From Chlamydiota bacterium (GTDB lineage: Bacteria > Chlamydiota > Chlamydiia > Chlamydiales > Rhabdochlamydiaceae), in the NCBI GenBank assembly GCA_013288005.1, contig JABDCS010000001.1, positions 122,978 through 160,050 of the forward strand: 37,073 nucleotides of DNA. Direction: 5' to 3'. The translations under genes and the position numbers were made by a program. Under the pieces are notes generated by a model. It saw nothing but the letters and a program-made list of their open reading frames with translations, was not told where the DNA came from and did no database searches. Below are positions 17,728-26,678 of this stretch, one piece after another. Positions within the stretch are counted from its first letter, which is position 1; every line of letters starts with the position of its first letter.

Positions 17728-18533
17728 AAAGCAGCTTCATCCACCCAACTACATCCCAAAGGTAGAGAAGGTTTTATAGAGCCATGGAAGTCAGAGCCTC
17801 CACTTAAAAGAAGGCCTCTTTCCATGGCTATTGTCCGCCATCGTCTCTCCTGGTCCGGAGAACATTTAGCATAGTAGCACTCAATACCATCGAAAGGGAG
17901 TTCCAATAGCTTTTTGATCATTCTTTGGCGGTTGTAAAGATGGGGATGCGCAAGGAATGCCTTACCCTGGGCAGCGTGGATAATGCGCAAGGCATCTTCA
18001 ACAGGAAAGGGCTCCCCTTTCTCATAACAAGATTGCCCCTCACCCAAATAACACTGGAAAGCCTCTCTTACACTAGCCACATAACCCTTTTCCACCATAG
18101 CTTGTGCGATGTGGGGTCTGCCTACGGTACCGTGAGCTAAAAGCTCTGCAGGGTCTATAGGAAGTCCTTTTCGACGCAATTTCTCTAACATAAGAGCATT
18201 ACGATCTTTTCTTCTCTCTTGGTGACGTGTACAAAGGGCGAGAATTCCTGCATCCTCTAACGGGAAGTTATACCCCAGGACGTGCACACTATAACCCTGA
18301 AAATCGCATGAAAACTCGATCCCCACACCCAATAAGATCCCCGCTTCTGCGGCTACAGGTATTGCCGATGTATAAGCCGAAACCGTGTCGTGATCCGTTA
18401 TTGAGAGTCCTTTTAAGCCGATTTTTTTTGCTAAGAATATCAGTTCTTCCGGAGTGGCAGTGCCATCTGAGCATGTTGAGTGACAATGTAAATCGGCACG
18501 GAACGAAGATGGGGATAAATTCTCGTCATGCAT
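17679..18533 (-). CDS. PHP-domain phosphoesterase (YciV/TrpH family)
   Basis: The PHP metal-binding signature is complete: DLHCHSTCSDG (residues 14-24), ITDHDT (about 41-46), GIEFSC, GRPHI, FLAHPH and GGSDFHG near the C-terminus. This is the YciV/RNase AM type, which in Escherichia coli acts as a 3',5'-nucleotide phosphatase and 5'-3' exoribonuclease. The usual length is about 285, as here. It overlaps the murB stop by 8 bp and is the last gene of nusB-murB-PHP on the minus strand. Its 3' end overlaps the convergent hypothetical gene by 49 bp. Confidence 0.88.
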   Translation of the reverse strand: MHDENLSPSSFRADLHCHSTCSDGTATPEELIFLAKKIGLKGLSITDHDTVSAYTSAIPVAAEAGILLGVGIEFSCDFQGYSVHVLGYNFPLEDAGILALCTRHQERRKDRNALMLEKLRRKGLPIDPAELLAHGTVGRPHIAQAMVEKGYVASVREAFQCYLGEGQSCYEKGEPFPVEDALRIIHAAQGKAFLAHPHLYNRQRMIKKLLELPFDGIECYYAKCSPDQERRWRTIAMERGLLLSGGSDFHGSIKPSLPLGCSWVDEAAFYKIFPKKLSISEGER

Positions 18534-19398
18534 AAGGTTGATACCGCACTTCCATCTCGAGAGTTACCCCTGTAGCCGCAAATACTTGAGCTTTGACCTC
18601 TTCAGCCAAAGCAAGGACATCGGCTGCAGTCGCCCCCTCTTTATTTATAATGAAATTTCCATGAAGGGTTGAGACTTCTGCACCGCCGATCTTCATACCT
18701 TTTAAGCCACAACGATCGATAAGAGCCCCTGCAGAATTTGCCTCGGGGTTACGAAAAATACATCCTGCTGATTTATCGCCATATGGTTGAGTACGGGTGC
18801 GGTAATCCAGAATTTCGAACTGACGCTTTCTAGCAGAGCTCGACTCTATTAAACGAAAAGTAGCCGCCGCAATGGCACCTTTTTTCTCTTGAAACGAGGA
18901 ATAGCGATAGCTGAATTCGATTTTTTCCCGTGGAATACTGAGTATTTCGCCTTCTTCCGTTACATAAGAAACATCAACAAGTACCTGGGAGGTCTCACTT
19001 CCGTTTGCTCCCGCATTCATATAAACTGCACCCCCTACACTCCCAGGAATCCCGGATGCAAATTCAAGCCCACTTTTTTCTTTGCGAGCCATTTGTGTCC
19101 CCAGCAAGGAAAAACTATAGCCTGCACCTACATGAATAAGATCGTCATCTTCTTCACAAAAAAGAATTTTATTTAAAATTACGAGCCCCGCGAATCCCCG
19201 ATCATCAAATAGTGTATTGGAGCCTTTTCCTAAAACTATATAAGGAATTTTTTCTTGGTAGGCCGATCGAATGGCCTGGGCTAATGTATCCGTATCGTTA
19301 GCGACAAGAAAGTAACGAGCCGGGCCCCCAATGCCAATAGTAGAAAATTGACTTAAAAGCTTATTCTCCTCACACCGAGCCAGCAAGGGAGGATTCAT
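18526..19398 (-). CDS. murB: UDP-N-acetylenolpyruvoylglucosamine reductase
   Basis: MurB reduces UDP-GlcNAc-enolpyruvate to UDP-MurNAc with NADPH and FAD, a cytoplasmic step of peptidoglycan synthesis. Visible are TIGIGGPARYF (FAD site), VLGKGSNTLF, FASGIPGSVGGAVYMNAGANG (about residues 112-132), SYRYSSF, SAGCIFRNP, and the short C-terminal part typical of type II MurB. The length of 290 residues fits. The start overlaps the nusB 3' end by 29 bp. Its presence fits the ability of Chlamydiota to make peptidoglycan intermediates. Confidence 0.95.
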   Translation of the reverse strand: MNPPLLARCEENKLLSQFSTIGIGGPARYFLVANDTDTLAQAIRSAYQEKIPYIVLGKGSNTLFDDRGFAGLVILNKILFCEEDDDLIHVGAGYSFSLLGTQMARKEKSGLEFASGIPGSVGGAVYMNAGANGSETSQVLVDVSYVTEEGEILSIPREKIEFSYRYSSFQEKKGAIAAATFRLIESSSARKRQFEILDYRTRTQPYGDKSAGCIFRNPEANSAGALIDRCGLKGMKIGGAEVSTLHGNFIINKEGATAADVLALAEEVKAQVFAATGVTLEMEVRYQPYA

Positions 19399-19819
19399 GG
19401 GCAGCTTCCCCTAAAGTATTTGAACGATAAATACTATCAAGAATTGCATTGATAAAGGAAGCACTTTCCGGACTTGCAAATTTTCGTGAAAGGCGGATAG
19501 CTTCTGCAATGGCTACTTTTGCCGGAAGGCTGGGGACGTATAATAATTCATAGACACCTAACCGGAGGATGTTCCTCTCTACTAAGGGGATGCGTTGCAG
19601 ATCATAAGAAGAAGCGGCCTGTGAAATAAGACTATCAATTGTACTTATTTTTTCCACGATGAGCTTTTTTTGCGACTGCGCTTCGAGAACATAGCGTTTG
19701 GCTACAGAAAGTTCTCGCATAACAAGAGATATCGAATCCTCCTCAGAACAATCCGTAAAGTCATGACTAAAAAGGAGAAGGAAAAGGATTTCCCGCATTT
19801 TTTGCAGAGGTAGAGACAT
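19370..19819 (-). CDS. nusB: Transcription antitermination factor NusB
   Basis: NusB (149 residues) is the helical RNA-binding subunit of the Nus antitermination complex on rRNA operons. Visible marks are the helical N-terminal REILFLLLFSHDFT and the C-terminal IPLVERNILRLGVYELLY, followed by VAIAEAIRLSRKFASPESASFINAILD (the family signature). It is the first gene of nusB-murB-PHP on the minus strand. The ribosome binding site is weak. Confidence 0.92.
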   Translation of the reverse strand: MSLPLQKMREILFLLLFSHDFTDCSEEDSISLVMRELSVAKRYVLEAQSQKKLIVEKISTIDSLISQAASSYDLQRIPLVERNILRLGVYELLYVPSLPAKVAIAEAIRLSRKFASPESASFINAILDSIYRSNTLGEAAHESSLAGSV

Positions 19820-19984
19820 TGAAAACCATCGCCAAATTCAATATGGGTGCTACTATAACAAATACTAGGATTTACGTGGATGAATACCCTTCACCAAAAC
19901 AAAATATTATTCAGAGATAGTCTCTAAATTTTTAATAAGTTGTTTTAGCAAAGGGTAAATAAAAAATTATTTTTTAAAGATCTT

Positions 19985-20455
19985 CTAAGATTCTAATTGG
20001 CTACGAACCATCCAACCACTCTTTTCTAAAAGACCTAGAAGGCGGCCAATAAAATCAACAGTGGCGTGATCGGCGTGATTATCTGCTAGAGACCCTACCT
20101 GACGGGCATGGCGAACTACGACTTCTTGATTCGTCAAAAGATGCTCTAGGGCATCGGGGATGGGCATAACTAGACGCGGTTCACGGATCGAGCTTAAGCT
20201 CTGAAAACCTGCTAGCGAACCATCTACGTGTAAGCCTAAAGCGCGTATACGTTCTGCTAACTCATCAATAACTAAACTTAAGTCTTGATATTGCTTTTCG
20301 AGCAAAAGGTGGAGAGAATAAAACTCTTTACCGACTAAATTCCAATGAAAGTTTTGCGTCTGTACATATATGATATAGAGATCTGCTAAAAGATGAGCGA
20401 GCTTTTCTCCAACCAATTGTCTGGCATCTGTGGGCATTCCTGAATTGATCTGCAT
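19985..20455 (-). CDS. dps: Dps-family ferritin-like iron storage/DNA protection protein
   Basis: Dps proteins form dodecamers, oxidise and store iron with hydrogen peroxide, and protect DNA. The ferroxidase set is intact at the right spacing: His37 (NFHWNLVG), His49, Asp64 and Glu68. The length of 156 residues and the helical character fit. AAGGAG lies 4 nt before the ATG, and a promoter-like sequence lies just upstream (20478-20506). The family is usually induced by oxidative stress or iron limitation; no regulator site is evident. It is transcribed apart from the coiled-coil gene that ends at 20531. Confidence 0.93.
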   Translation of the reverse strand: MQINSGMPTDARQLVGEKLAHLLADLYIIYVQTQNFHWNLVGKEFYSLHLLLEKQYQDLSLVIDELAERIRALGLHVDGSLAGFQSLSSIREPRLVMPIPDALEHLLTNQEVVVRHARQVGSLADNHADHATVDFIGRLLGLLEKSGWMVRSQLES

Positions 20456-20477
20456 AAAACTCCTTTTTTAACTGAGT

Positions 20478-20506
20478 TTTATAGCAGATACCAGCTTTTG
20501 CTACAA
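20478..20506 (-). promoter_or_regulatory. Candidate sigma-70-type promoter of dps
   Basis: On the minus strand TTGTAG (20501-20506) and TATAAA (20478-20483) are separated by 17 bp, close to the main-sigma consensus. Transcription would start about 15-20 nt before the dps ATG, leaving just room for the AAGGAG site. Confidence 0.45.
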
Positions 20507-20530
20507 TGAGAGCATCCTCTGAACGTCGTA

Positions 20531-22147
20531 TTAAGAAATACTTCTCCACAAAGTTTCATTTTGCTCATGTAGATCATCTAACTCTTGTTGACACCTTGCA
20601 ATTCTATCGATGTGAGGCTGTAAAAAGGCCATCTCCTTCTTAATCGCTTCACGTTCTTCTTCATTGATTCTCGATCGTGCATAAAGCTCCTTCATGTGAG
20701 ACTCTTTTTTAAGAAGATCTTCACCAAGCCTCTTTTGAAGAGGCTCTAGCGAACGGATAAGAACTTTATTCTTATGGAAAACGCCTTTTGCTATCTCGAT
20801 CTGTTGCAATGCGTCCTCTATTTTCTCAGCCGCTCTTTTTTCGCTACGTTCAATAGGAATCAAAGCATTTTGCAGAGCATCTATTTTTTTATTCAAAGCC
20901 CTAATGGCTATTCTAGTTTCTTCAAGACGTTCTAAGTAGGTCCCTACATTATCAGATGCTGCACTTCTCGGGGGAGGGTTATTAACCATAAGTCTCTCAT
21001 GTTCGATAAAGTGAGCTAATTCAGCTCTACTTGTTCGCGTTTTCTCCATAATGGTACTTTTAGCTGCTGATTGGCCTTCCTTATCACTCTTTAACTTATT
21101 TGCAATGCTTAAGTTGCTATACGCTCTACTTAAAGCCTCTCGACAATCGGCGAGCTCTTCTTCAGCTCGTCTCACCCTTCTGTCAGTTTTAGTCTTCTCT
21201 TGGTGGATATCGTCTATCTCGCTTTGCGTACTAACAAGGCTAAAATCAATCGCCGAGCGCCCTGCAATACAAATTTTTTGCCTTTCCTGTAACGTAACGA
21301 ATCCATGAAAACCTGAATTTACAAGGAAGGCTTCACTTCGTAACTCATCTTGCAAATGCGATAATTGAGCCTTCTTTAATACGATCTCTTTTTCTTTTTC
21401 CCTTATAACGAACTCTGTAGGAGCGCCTTCAATCTTTTTTTGTAACTCCAGCCAATCATCTAGAGTGTCTTGAAGATTTTTTTTTGTCGCTTGAACTTTT
21501 AAAGTTGCCCTTTCCAACTCAGCTTCTTTGATGTCTATGCGACGCCGATGAGAAACTATTCCGGCGAGCTTTGTTGAGGACTCTGTACTTTCCGCATCGA
21601 CAAACTCAAGGGCTACTTTGGCTTTTCCTTCTTCTATTAACGCGCTAGAGTAGGCAATCTCTGCTTCGCCTAAAGTGCCATTTGAGTATTGAAGGGGAAT
21701 AAATTCATGCTTTTTTTGAACTGCAAGAGCTGGATTATAGATTGTATTGCGTTGTGATAAAAGTTCTTCCCCACTTAACGACGCAAAAAATTCCAAGTCT
21801 TCGACTCGGGATAACCACCTATCATGGAGCTGGCAAAGATGCTCAAAATTTTTACGAACGAAATCATCATCGTAAGTATCCAAAATGTCTGCTACCGTTT
21901 CCATATCGAAACCAATATGAGCTTTGAGTTCTTGAATGTATTTCGATGCCTGCTCTCTTTCTGATGCTGATAAACTATGGAAAGAACAAGAAGGAGGTCT
22001 TTTTTTAAAGACTTCCGCAAGAACATGCATACGGACCAAAACAAGATCTAAAAGATGTTTTTCTAGTGGGGTATCTTTGGAAGAAGAGGAAGCTGAACTC
22101 GAACTACTCCCAAAATCCCTTAATGGAATTGCGCTTACACCGGCCAT
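20531..22147 (-). CDS. Long coiled-coil protein with N-terminal poly-Ser; effector candidate
   Basis: The product has 538 residues. The start has AGGA 6 nt upstream. A poly-Ser tract with one Ala lies at residues 14-23; a globular helical part (about 28-140) follows. Long heptad-like coiled coils cover about 190-260, 300-350 and 400-530, rich in Glu, Lys, Arg and Leu. There is no signal peptide. I recognise no enzyme motif. Coiled-coil proteins of this kind in chlamydiae are often secreted or inclusion-associated, so this is an effector candidate by character only. It has an AT-rich upstream region like the other candidates. Confidence 0.7.
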   Translation of the reverse strand: MAGVSAIPLRDFGSSSSSASSSSKDTPLEKHLLDLVLVRMHVLAEVFKKRPPSCSFHSLSASEREQASKYIQELKAHIGFDMETVADILDTYDDDFVRKNFEHLCQLHDRWLSRVEDLEFFASLSGEELLSQRNTIYNPALAVQKKHEFIPLQYSNGTLGEAEIAYSSALIEEGKAKVALEFVDAESTESSTKLAGIVSHRRRIDIKEAELERATLKVQATKKNLQDTLDDWLELQKKIEGAPTEFVIREKEKEIVLKKAQLSHLQDELRSEAFLVNSGFHGFVTLQERQKICIAGRSAIDFSLVSTQSEIDDIHQEKTKTDRRVRRAEEELADCREALSRAYSNLSIANKLKSDKEGQSAAKSTIMEKTRTSRAELAHFIEHERLMVNNPPPRSAASDNVGTYLERLEETRIAIRALNKKIDALQNALIPIERSEKRAAEKIEDALQQIEIAKGVFHKNKVLIRSLEPLQKRLGEDLLKKESHMKELYARSRINEEEREAIKKEMAFLQPHIDRIARCQQELDDLHEQNETLWRSIS

Positions 22148-22384
22148 AATTAATCCTATAATATTGTATTAATAATTAAACTATTATAAACAATTTTTAA
22201 ATAAAATTCAATTAATTCATAATTATTGTGGATTATTGATTAAATAATGAATCGAATAAACAGGCTTAATTTCTAATATATTTATTGTCAGCGGCTTGCA
22301 TTACTGCTAGCTAATTCCATTGCTTTTTGGCTGCTTATTGCGCTAATTTGACTTTCTTGCATACAGGTATTTCGGAGGCATTTT

Positions 22385-22963
22385 GTGTTATGCATCTTTC
22401 TTGATACAGAAGCGAATGGCCTAAACCCCTTTAGACACCAGTTACTAGAAATCGCAATCGCTATTGTTGATGCAGAAACTGGGGTATGCCATGAGACTTT
22501 TGAAGCCGTTATTCAACAGCCCCGTTCCGCCTGGGAAAATAGCGACCGTGAAAGTTTAAAAGTGAATGGTTTTACATGGGAAGAAATCGAAAAGGGGCGT
22601 CCTATTCAAGAAGTCGCCTCGATTATTGAATCGACCTTTGCAAGAAGAGGTGTGCGACGAGGTGAGGCTGTCTTTGTGTGTCAAAACCCCTCTTTCGATC
22701 GCGCCTTTTTCAGCCAGCTTTTCTCAACCGAAAAACAAGAATCCCTTAAATGGCCCTATCATTGGCTCGATCTTGCTTCCATGTATTGGTGTTATGCTGT
22801 TCATAAGAAACAAGCAATGCCATGGGTAACGGGTTATTCTAAGGATAAAATCGCTACAGTTTTTAACCTCCCTTCCGAGCAGCAGCCCCATCGCGCTATG
22901 AATGGCGTGCAACATCTCCTTCTCTGCTATAAAGCCGTTGTAGGCTTTCCATTAAATCCTTAA
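22385..22963 (+). CDS. DEDDh exonuclease-like protein, last catalytic Asp missing
   Basis: The product has 192 residues and the start is GTG with GGAGG 6 nt upstream. Exonuclease motifs are clear: LDTEANGL (Asp7, Glu9), NPSFDRAF (Asp105) and PHRAMNGVQHL (His169). The family resembles RNase T and DnaQ epsilon. In motif III the residue five after His should be Asp but is Gly174 here (HRAMNG), so catalysis may be weakened or use another residue. The role is probably 3'-5' trimming of DNA or RNA. It stands alone between the coiled-coil gene and the 820-residue secreted protein. Confidence 0.8.
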   Translation: MLCIFLDTEANGLNPFRHQLLEIAIAIVDAETGVCHETFEAVIQQPRSAWENSDRESLKVNGFTWEEIEKGRPIQEVASIIESTFARRGVRRGEAVFVCQNPSFDRAFFSQLFSTEKQESLKWPYHWLDLASMYWCYAVHKKQAMPWVTGYSKDKIATVFNLPSEQQPHRAMNGVQHLLLCYKAVVGFPLNP

Positions 22964-23030
22964 GCCTGTTCTAAAATCCAGTCAGAAAGACGTCAAAAAA
23001 ATTCTTGCTTTGAACATAAAAAATTTTTAT

Positions 23031-23049
23031 AACCCAACAGGGTTTTTTT
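23031..23049 (+). terminator. Small intrinsic terminator after the exonuclease gene
   Basis: AACCC (23031-23035) pairs with GGGTT (23040-23044) and runs into seven T. The stem is only 5 bp, so efficiency is uncertain, but the place (about 70 nt after the stop at 22963) and the T-tract fit. Confidence 0.5.
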
Positions 23050-23090
23050 CTATGTTTACAAAAATTTAACACTTTCACAATCGAGGGATT

Positions 23091-25553
23091 ATGGGGAAAA
23101 GAATGGTGTTCGATAAAACTATCGGAGCCTTATTACTGCTATTTATCTGTAACAATGATTATGCGTGCGGAGCCAATCCCACAACGGTTCCTTCCAATAC
23201 CATCCAAAATCTAACGGTTTCACCCCCCCTATCGAGTGCGACTTTTCAATGGAGTCCATGGTATCCGCAAGGAACATCAGGACAGGGCATAATTACCTAT
23301 ACATTATCGGAAAATGTCAATGCTACGACCTCTTCCAATCTCACTTTTACTATAGCGGGCGCTACTGTCAGTGGAGCCTATGGTGGTCAAAATAATCCGC
23401 CTTTTTCTTTCTCTGGAAGTCCAGTGACCGGTGCTGTCACCTTGCCTGCAGGTTATGCTTCAACCCTTACCTCCGGCACAACGTATACGACTGTCCTCAG
23501 TTTATCTAACCTCCAGACAAATGCAGGAATATCCAATCTTTCCCTTAATGCCCAAACTGCCTCTGCCAAAGGAACTGCCCAGGTAACCTTTTCCGTAACT
23601 GGAGCCCCTTCCACACAAAGCAGTTTGAATGTGTACATTGGAGGAGTTTCCTATCCTGTTTCGACAACGGCTACCACAATGCGAACAATTCCCACGCAAG
23701 CCAACAGTCCTTTATTCATACAAACACCCCTACTGGATGGCTATTCGGGCTCTTGTAGCACGCAGCTAATCCAATACAATCCTGCCTCACCAAATGACAA
23801 AATCAACGTTGTAATTACTTACACTCCCGTCAATAGAAAGCCTGTAGGTGCCAACGGAACTCTTCCTAAATGGTCTGACCATATTGCAACTGGCAATTTT
23901 TGGAATCCTGGTGGTGGAAGCGGCAGTACGGCTCCAAGTTTAATTTCTTCTGGAGCCTATGATTTTATGATGGTCTATACAGATCTAGGAGCCGCTATCA
24001 TTCCTCCTTCTGGAGGGGAGACTTGGGTCAACAACAACCAGTACATTTTTCAGAATCAAATCCGCAACTTAATAGATCTTTGCGTAAGCATCACCGCTGC
24101 ACAAAAAGGTCGGACCTGCATTCCCGTCGCTACCCTTTACACCGCCAACTTAAGTGGTGGGGATATTCAAGGATGTCTTCAAACCATGGGAGTTTATGGC
24201 GCCGATCCGACGTATCTTATGCAAAACCTAATGGCTACGGCCTCCCTTGCCTATACACTCGATAACAATATCGGCAATCAAAGCTGCTATACCTCTTCTC
24301 AACTTCCTATCCCTGGGGTGATTGTTCTCAATCCCGATTACTTATCTTATCAGTATCAAAATCAAGGGGCGCCTGGAGGAGGAGATCCCGCACTCAGCAC
24401 CTACAAATATAACATTAATTACGTTCTAGGATTTCTCTTCCAATATCTTGAGGCACCTTCACAGACCAAGGGATCATTTGAGCAGAATTGGAACACCACT
24501 TTCATGCTCCAAGGCACTCCTTTGTCCATTCAGAAGCAATCTATGCTTCTTTGTGCTGCGGACTATACAGGACGCTATACAAATACCATTTCGTATTTAT
24601 CCCAGACTCTTTCTGACGCATGGACAGCCTATCGTCAGAAATATCCCAATGCTCCTGCAGGGGCCCCACTCCCATCATGGGCTCCCCAATTCCAGGATAA
24701 TTTTAATGGGTATATTCAAGCAGTCAATTACCTAATTACTAGGTATGGGCCCAATGTTCTTTTCGGATGGGATTGTGGTGTCTACTTCAAAGATATAGGG
24801 AAAAGCTGGCTTTATTATAACAATCCAACACAGTTGCAATCCGCCATACAAAACGCAGTAGCATTCTACTCGCAATTTCCCCTTGTGAATGCTAGTAATC
24901 CAAAATTGAGCAGTAATTTCCTTGTTTTTGATCTCGCATCCTATGCTCCTTTGAATTCGCTATCCAATCTCGATCAGGGTTGGCTTTTGAATGGTCCCGC
25001 CTTTAATCATTGGTTTAACTTTATTGGCCAAATGACCAAGCATTTTGCTGTACCTGGTATGCTTTGGCAAATGTCTGGCGATCCGATGCCAGTAAAAGCG
25101 TCAGTACCACAATGGGCATGGGGGCAATATTATGGTTCTTTACCGAATTATATTTTTGGAAACACCTATGCCACCGGTTCAACCACTCTAAATCCAACCA
25201 ATCCTCTGACTTTACCTACAGGCCTGGGAACTCTGGAGATTGGGAATATGTATGCACCTTATGCTCCATCTACAAGTGTCTTAGAATATCTAAGTGATAA
25301 CGGAAGTGGTGGAGTATTTGATTGGACAAAGAACAATCTAAATGCCCTGTTCAACGCAGGAGTATTCTCTATTCAATTCGGTGGGGCGACTAATCTTATG
25401 GCGGGGATTAGCACACAATCACCAGCACCCAATAATGGCTGGCTGCTAAATTCGATAAAGAAATACTGGTCTGTTAAAAACCCGTATCCCTTTATAAAGA
25501 TTACTCCTGTGCCTTCTACTTTCTCCTCAGAAGATCCAAGTGATTTTGATTGA
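23091..25553 (+). CDS. Large secreted protein, TIM-barrel-like C-terminal part
   Basis: The product has 820 residues with a signal peptide (about residues 1-27). Residues 30-250 are Thr/Ser/Gly-rich beta strands, as in Ig-like or carbohydrate-binding modules. Residues 255-780 alternate hydrophobic strands and helices: AYDFMMVYTDLG (289-300), RTCIPVATLYT (341-351), PGVIVLNPDYLS (408-419), VLFGWDCGVYF and FAVPGMLWQMSGDP. This rhythm is that of a TIM-barrel glycoside hydrolase, but I cannot assign a family or name catalytic acids. It is probably exported and could act on host or environmental polysaccharide. An alternative start at Met5 (23103) is possible. A strong bidirectional terminator follows. 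Confidence 0.6.
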   Translation: MGKRMVFDKTIGALLLLFICNNDYACGANPTTVPSNTIQNLTVSPPLSSATFQWSPWYPQGTSGQGIITYTLSENVNATTSSNLTFTIAGATVSGAYGGQNNPPFSFSGSPVTGAVTLPAGYASTLTSGTTYTTVLSLSNLQTNAGISNLSLNAQTASAKGTAQVTFSVTGAPSTQSSLNVYIGGVSYPVSTTATTMRTIPTQANSPLFIQTPLLDGYSGSCSTQLIQYNPASPNDKINVVITYTPVNRKPVGANGTLPKWSDHIATGNFWNPGGGSGSTAPSLISSGAYDFMMVYTDLGAAIIPPSGGETWVNNNQYIFQNQIRNLIDLCVSITAAQKGRTCIPVATLYTANLSGGDIQGCLQTMGVYGADPTYLMQNLMATASLAYTLDNNIGNQSCYTSSQLPIPGVIVLNPDYLSYQYQNQGAPGGGDPALSTYKYNINYVLGFLFQYLEAPSQTKGSFEQNWNTTFMLQGTPLSIQKQSMLLCAADYTGRYTNTISYLSQTLSDAWTAYRQKYPNAPAGAPLPSWAPQFQDNFNGYIQAVNYLITRYGPNVLFGWDCGVYFKDIGKSWLYYNNPTQLQSAIQNAVAFYSQFPLVNASNPKLSSNFLVFDLASYAPLNSLSNLDQGWLLNGPAFNHWFNFIGQMTKHFAVPGMLWQMSGDPMPVKASVPQWAWGQYYGSLPNYIFGNTYATGSTTLNPTNPLTLPTGLGTLEIGNMYAPYAPSTSVLEYLSDNGSGGVFDWTKNNLNALFNAGVFSIQFGGATNLMAGISTQSPAPNNGWLLNSIKKYWSVKNPYPFIKITPVPSTFSSEDPSDFD

Positions 25554-25566
25554 GAAATCGACTATC

Positions 25567-25600
25567 TTTCACGCATTGTCCAGCTGGACAATGCGTGAAA
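25567..25600. terminator. Bidirectional terminator between the secreted-protein gene and cydB
   Basis: A perfect 34-bp palindrome (17 bp on each side, starting TTTCACGCATTGTCC) sits between two convergent genes, 13 bp after the plus-strand stop and 10 bp before the cydB stop. It can form a long stem in both RNA directions. It has no long T-tract apart from the TTT/AAA at its ends. Confidence 0.7.
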
Positions 25601-25610
25601 AGATTCATGA

Positions 25611-26633
25611 TCAATAGCTATGCGATCCAAGCTTCACTTTACCCCTAAAAATTCGATAAATCCAGATACCGTATGCGATTACAAGAGGAACTCCTAATAT
25701 CGCAATGATGATGAGAATTTTTAACGTTAGCGCTGAACTGGAGGCATTGTAAATCGTTAAACTATAAGTTGCAGAATCAATATCAGACCGAATTAACATC
25801 GGATAGGTACCTACGCCAAACAATGCGACAAAGAGCGCAATTCCTATGCAAGAAGAGATAAAAGCCCTTCCATATCGACGTTTGTGTTCCTCCCAAAAAA
25901 TATTCACAATACTTAAGAAGGCGAGAACACCAATGCTCAAAAACCCAGGAGATTGGCGCATTCTTTCTGTCATGTGAGGCATGTATACCCAAGTGGCCCA
26001 TGTCGTTGTCGCATAGACGATAAAAAAAAGAATTATGGCGCGTCCGGTCCATTTTTTTAATTTTTCTTGCAACTCCCCTTCTGTCTTCATAACCAGAAAA
26101 ATGGCTCCATGCATGGTAAAGAGTGCCATAGCCAGGACTCCAATCAATATAGGATAAGGCCGCCAGGGGTTGAATAAGGCTTTTTCTAACTCGCCCTCTG
26201 CATTAAGAGGAATCCCCTGAACGAGGTTACCAAAAGCAAGCCCAATAAAGAAGGCGATACCAAAACTCGCTATCGCAAATACCATATCCCACAAAGAGCG
26301 CCATCTAGGTGAGGGTTTCTGGCTGCGAAACTCAATGGCTGCAGCTCGGAATATTAGGCATGCAATGAGAACCATTGTCAGGTTGTAAAAGCTGGAAAAA
26401 AGAGTTGCGTAAACGGAGGGGAACCCCGCAAAAAGCGCACCTATAACTACAACAATCCACACTTCGTTTCCGTCCCATACAGGTCCAATAGCATTCAGAA
26501 ATGTTCGACGTTCTGTATCCGTTCGAACAAATGGATGGAGCATTCCTACTCCCAGATCAAATCCGTCGAGCACTGTGTAGGCTATGACAGAGAATGCGAT
26601 TACTAGATACCAAAGAAATTCCAATCCGGCCAT
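25611..26633 (-). CDS. cydB: Cytochrome bd ubiquinol oxidase subunit II
   Basis: CydB (340 residues) forms the bd-type oxidase with CydA in the inner membrane. The signatures VLDGFDLGVGML (residues 22-33), GPVWDGNEVWIV and about eight to nine hydrophobic segments are present. It lies 45 bp downstream of cydA on the same strand, so the two form an operon. The complex takes electrons from quinol to oxygen at low oxygen tension, which suits an intracellular organism. It is followed by a bidirectional terminator. Confidence 0.95.
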   Translation of the reverse strand: MAGLEFLWYLVIAFSVIAYTVLDGFDLGVGMLHPFVRTDTERRTFLNAIGPVWDGNEVWIVVVIGALFAGFPSVYATLFSSFYNLTMVLIACLIFRAAAIEFRSQKPSPRWRSLWDMVFAIASFGIAFFIGLAFGNLVQGIPLNAEGELEKALFNPWRPYPILIGVLAMALFTMHGAIFLVMKTEGELQEKLKKWTGRAIILFFIVYATTTWATWVYMPHMTERMRQSPGFLSIGVLAFLSIVNIFWEEHKRRYGRAFISSCIGIALFVALFGVGTYPMLIRSDIDSATYSLTIYNASSSALTLKILIIIAILGVPLVIAYGIWIYRIFRGKVKLGSHSY

Positions 26634-26678
26634 CTGATCATCCTCATGTTGTTCGAACTTTTAACTACTTTATCTTCA

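Noticed and set aside
19911..19935. Small hairpin AGAGATAGTCTCT followed by A/T-rich bases as a terminator of dps
   Set aside because: The stem is only 5 bp, and the T-run follows it on the plus strand, where no gene ends.
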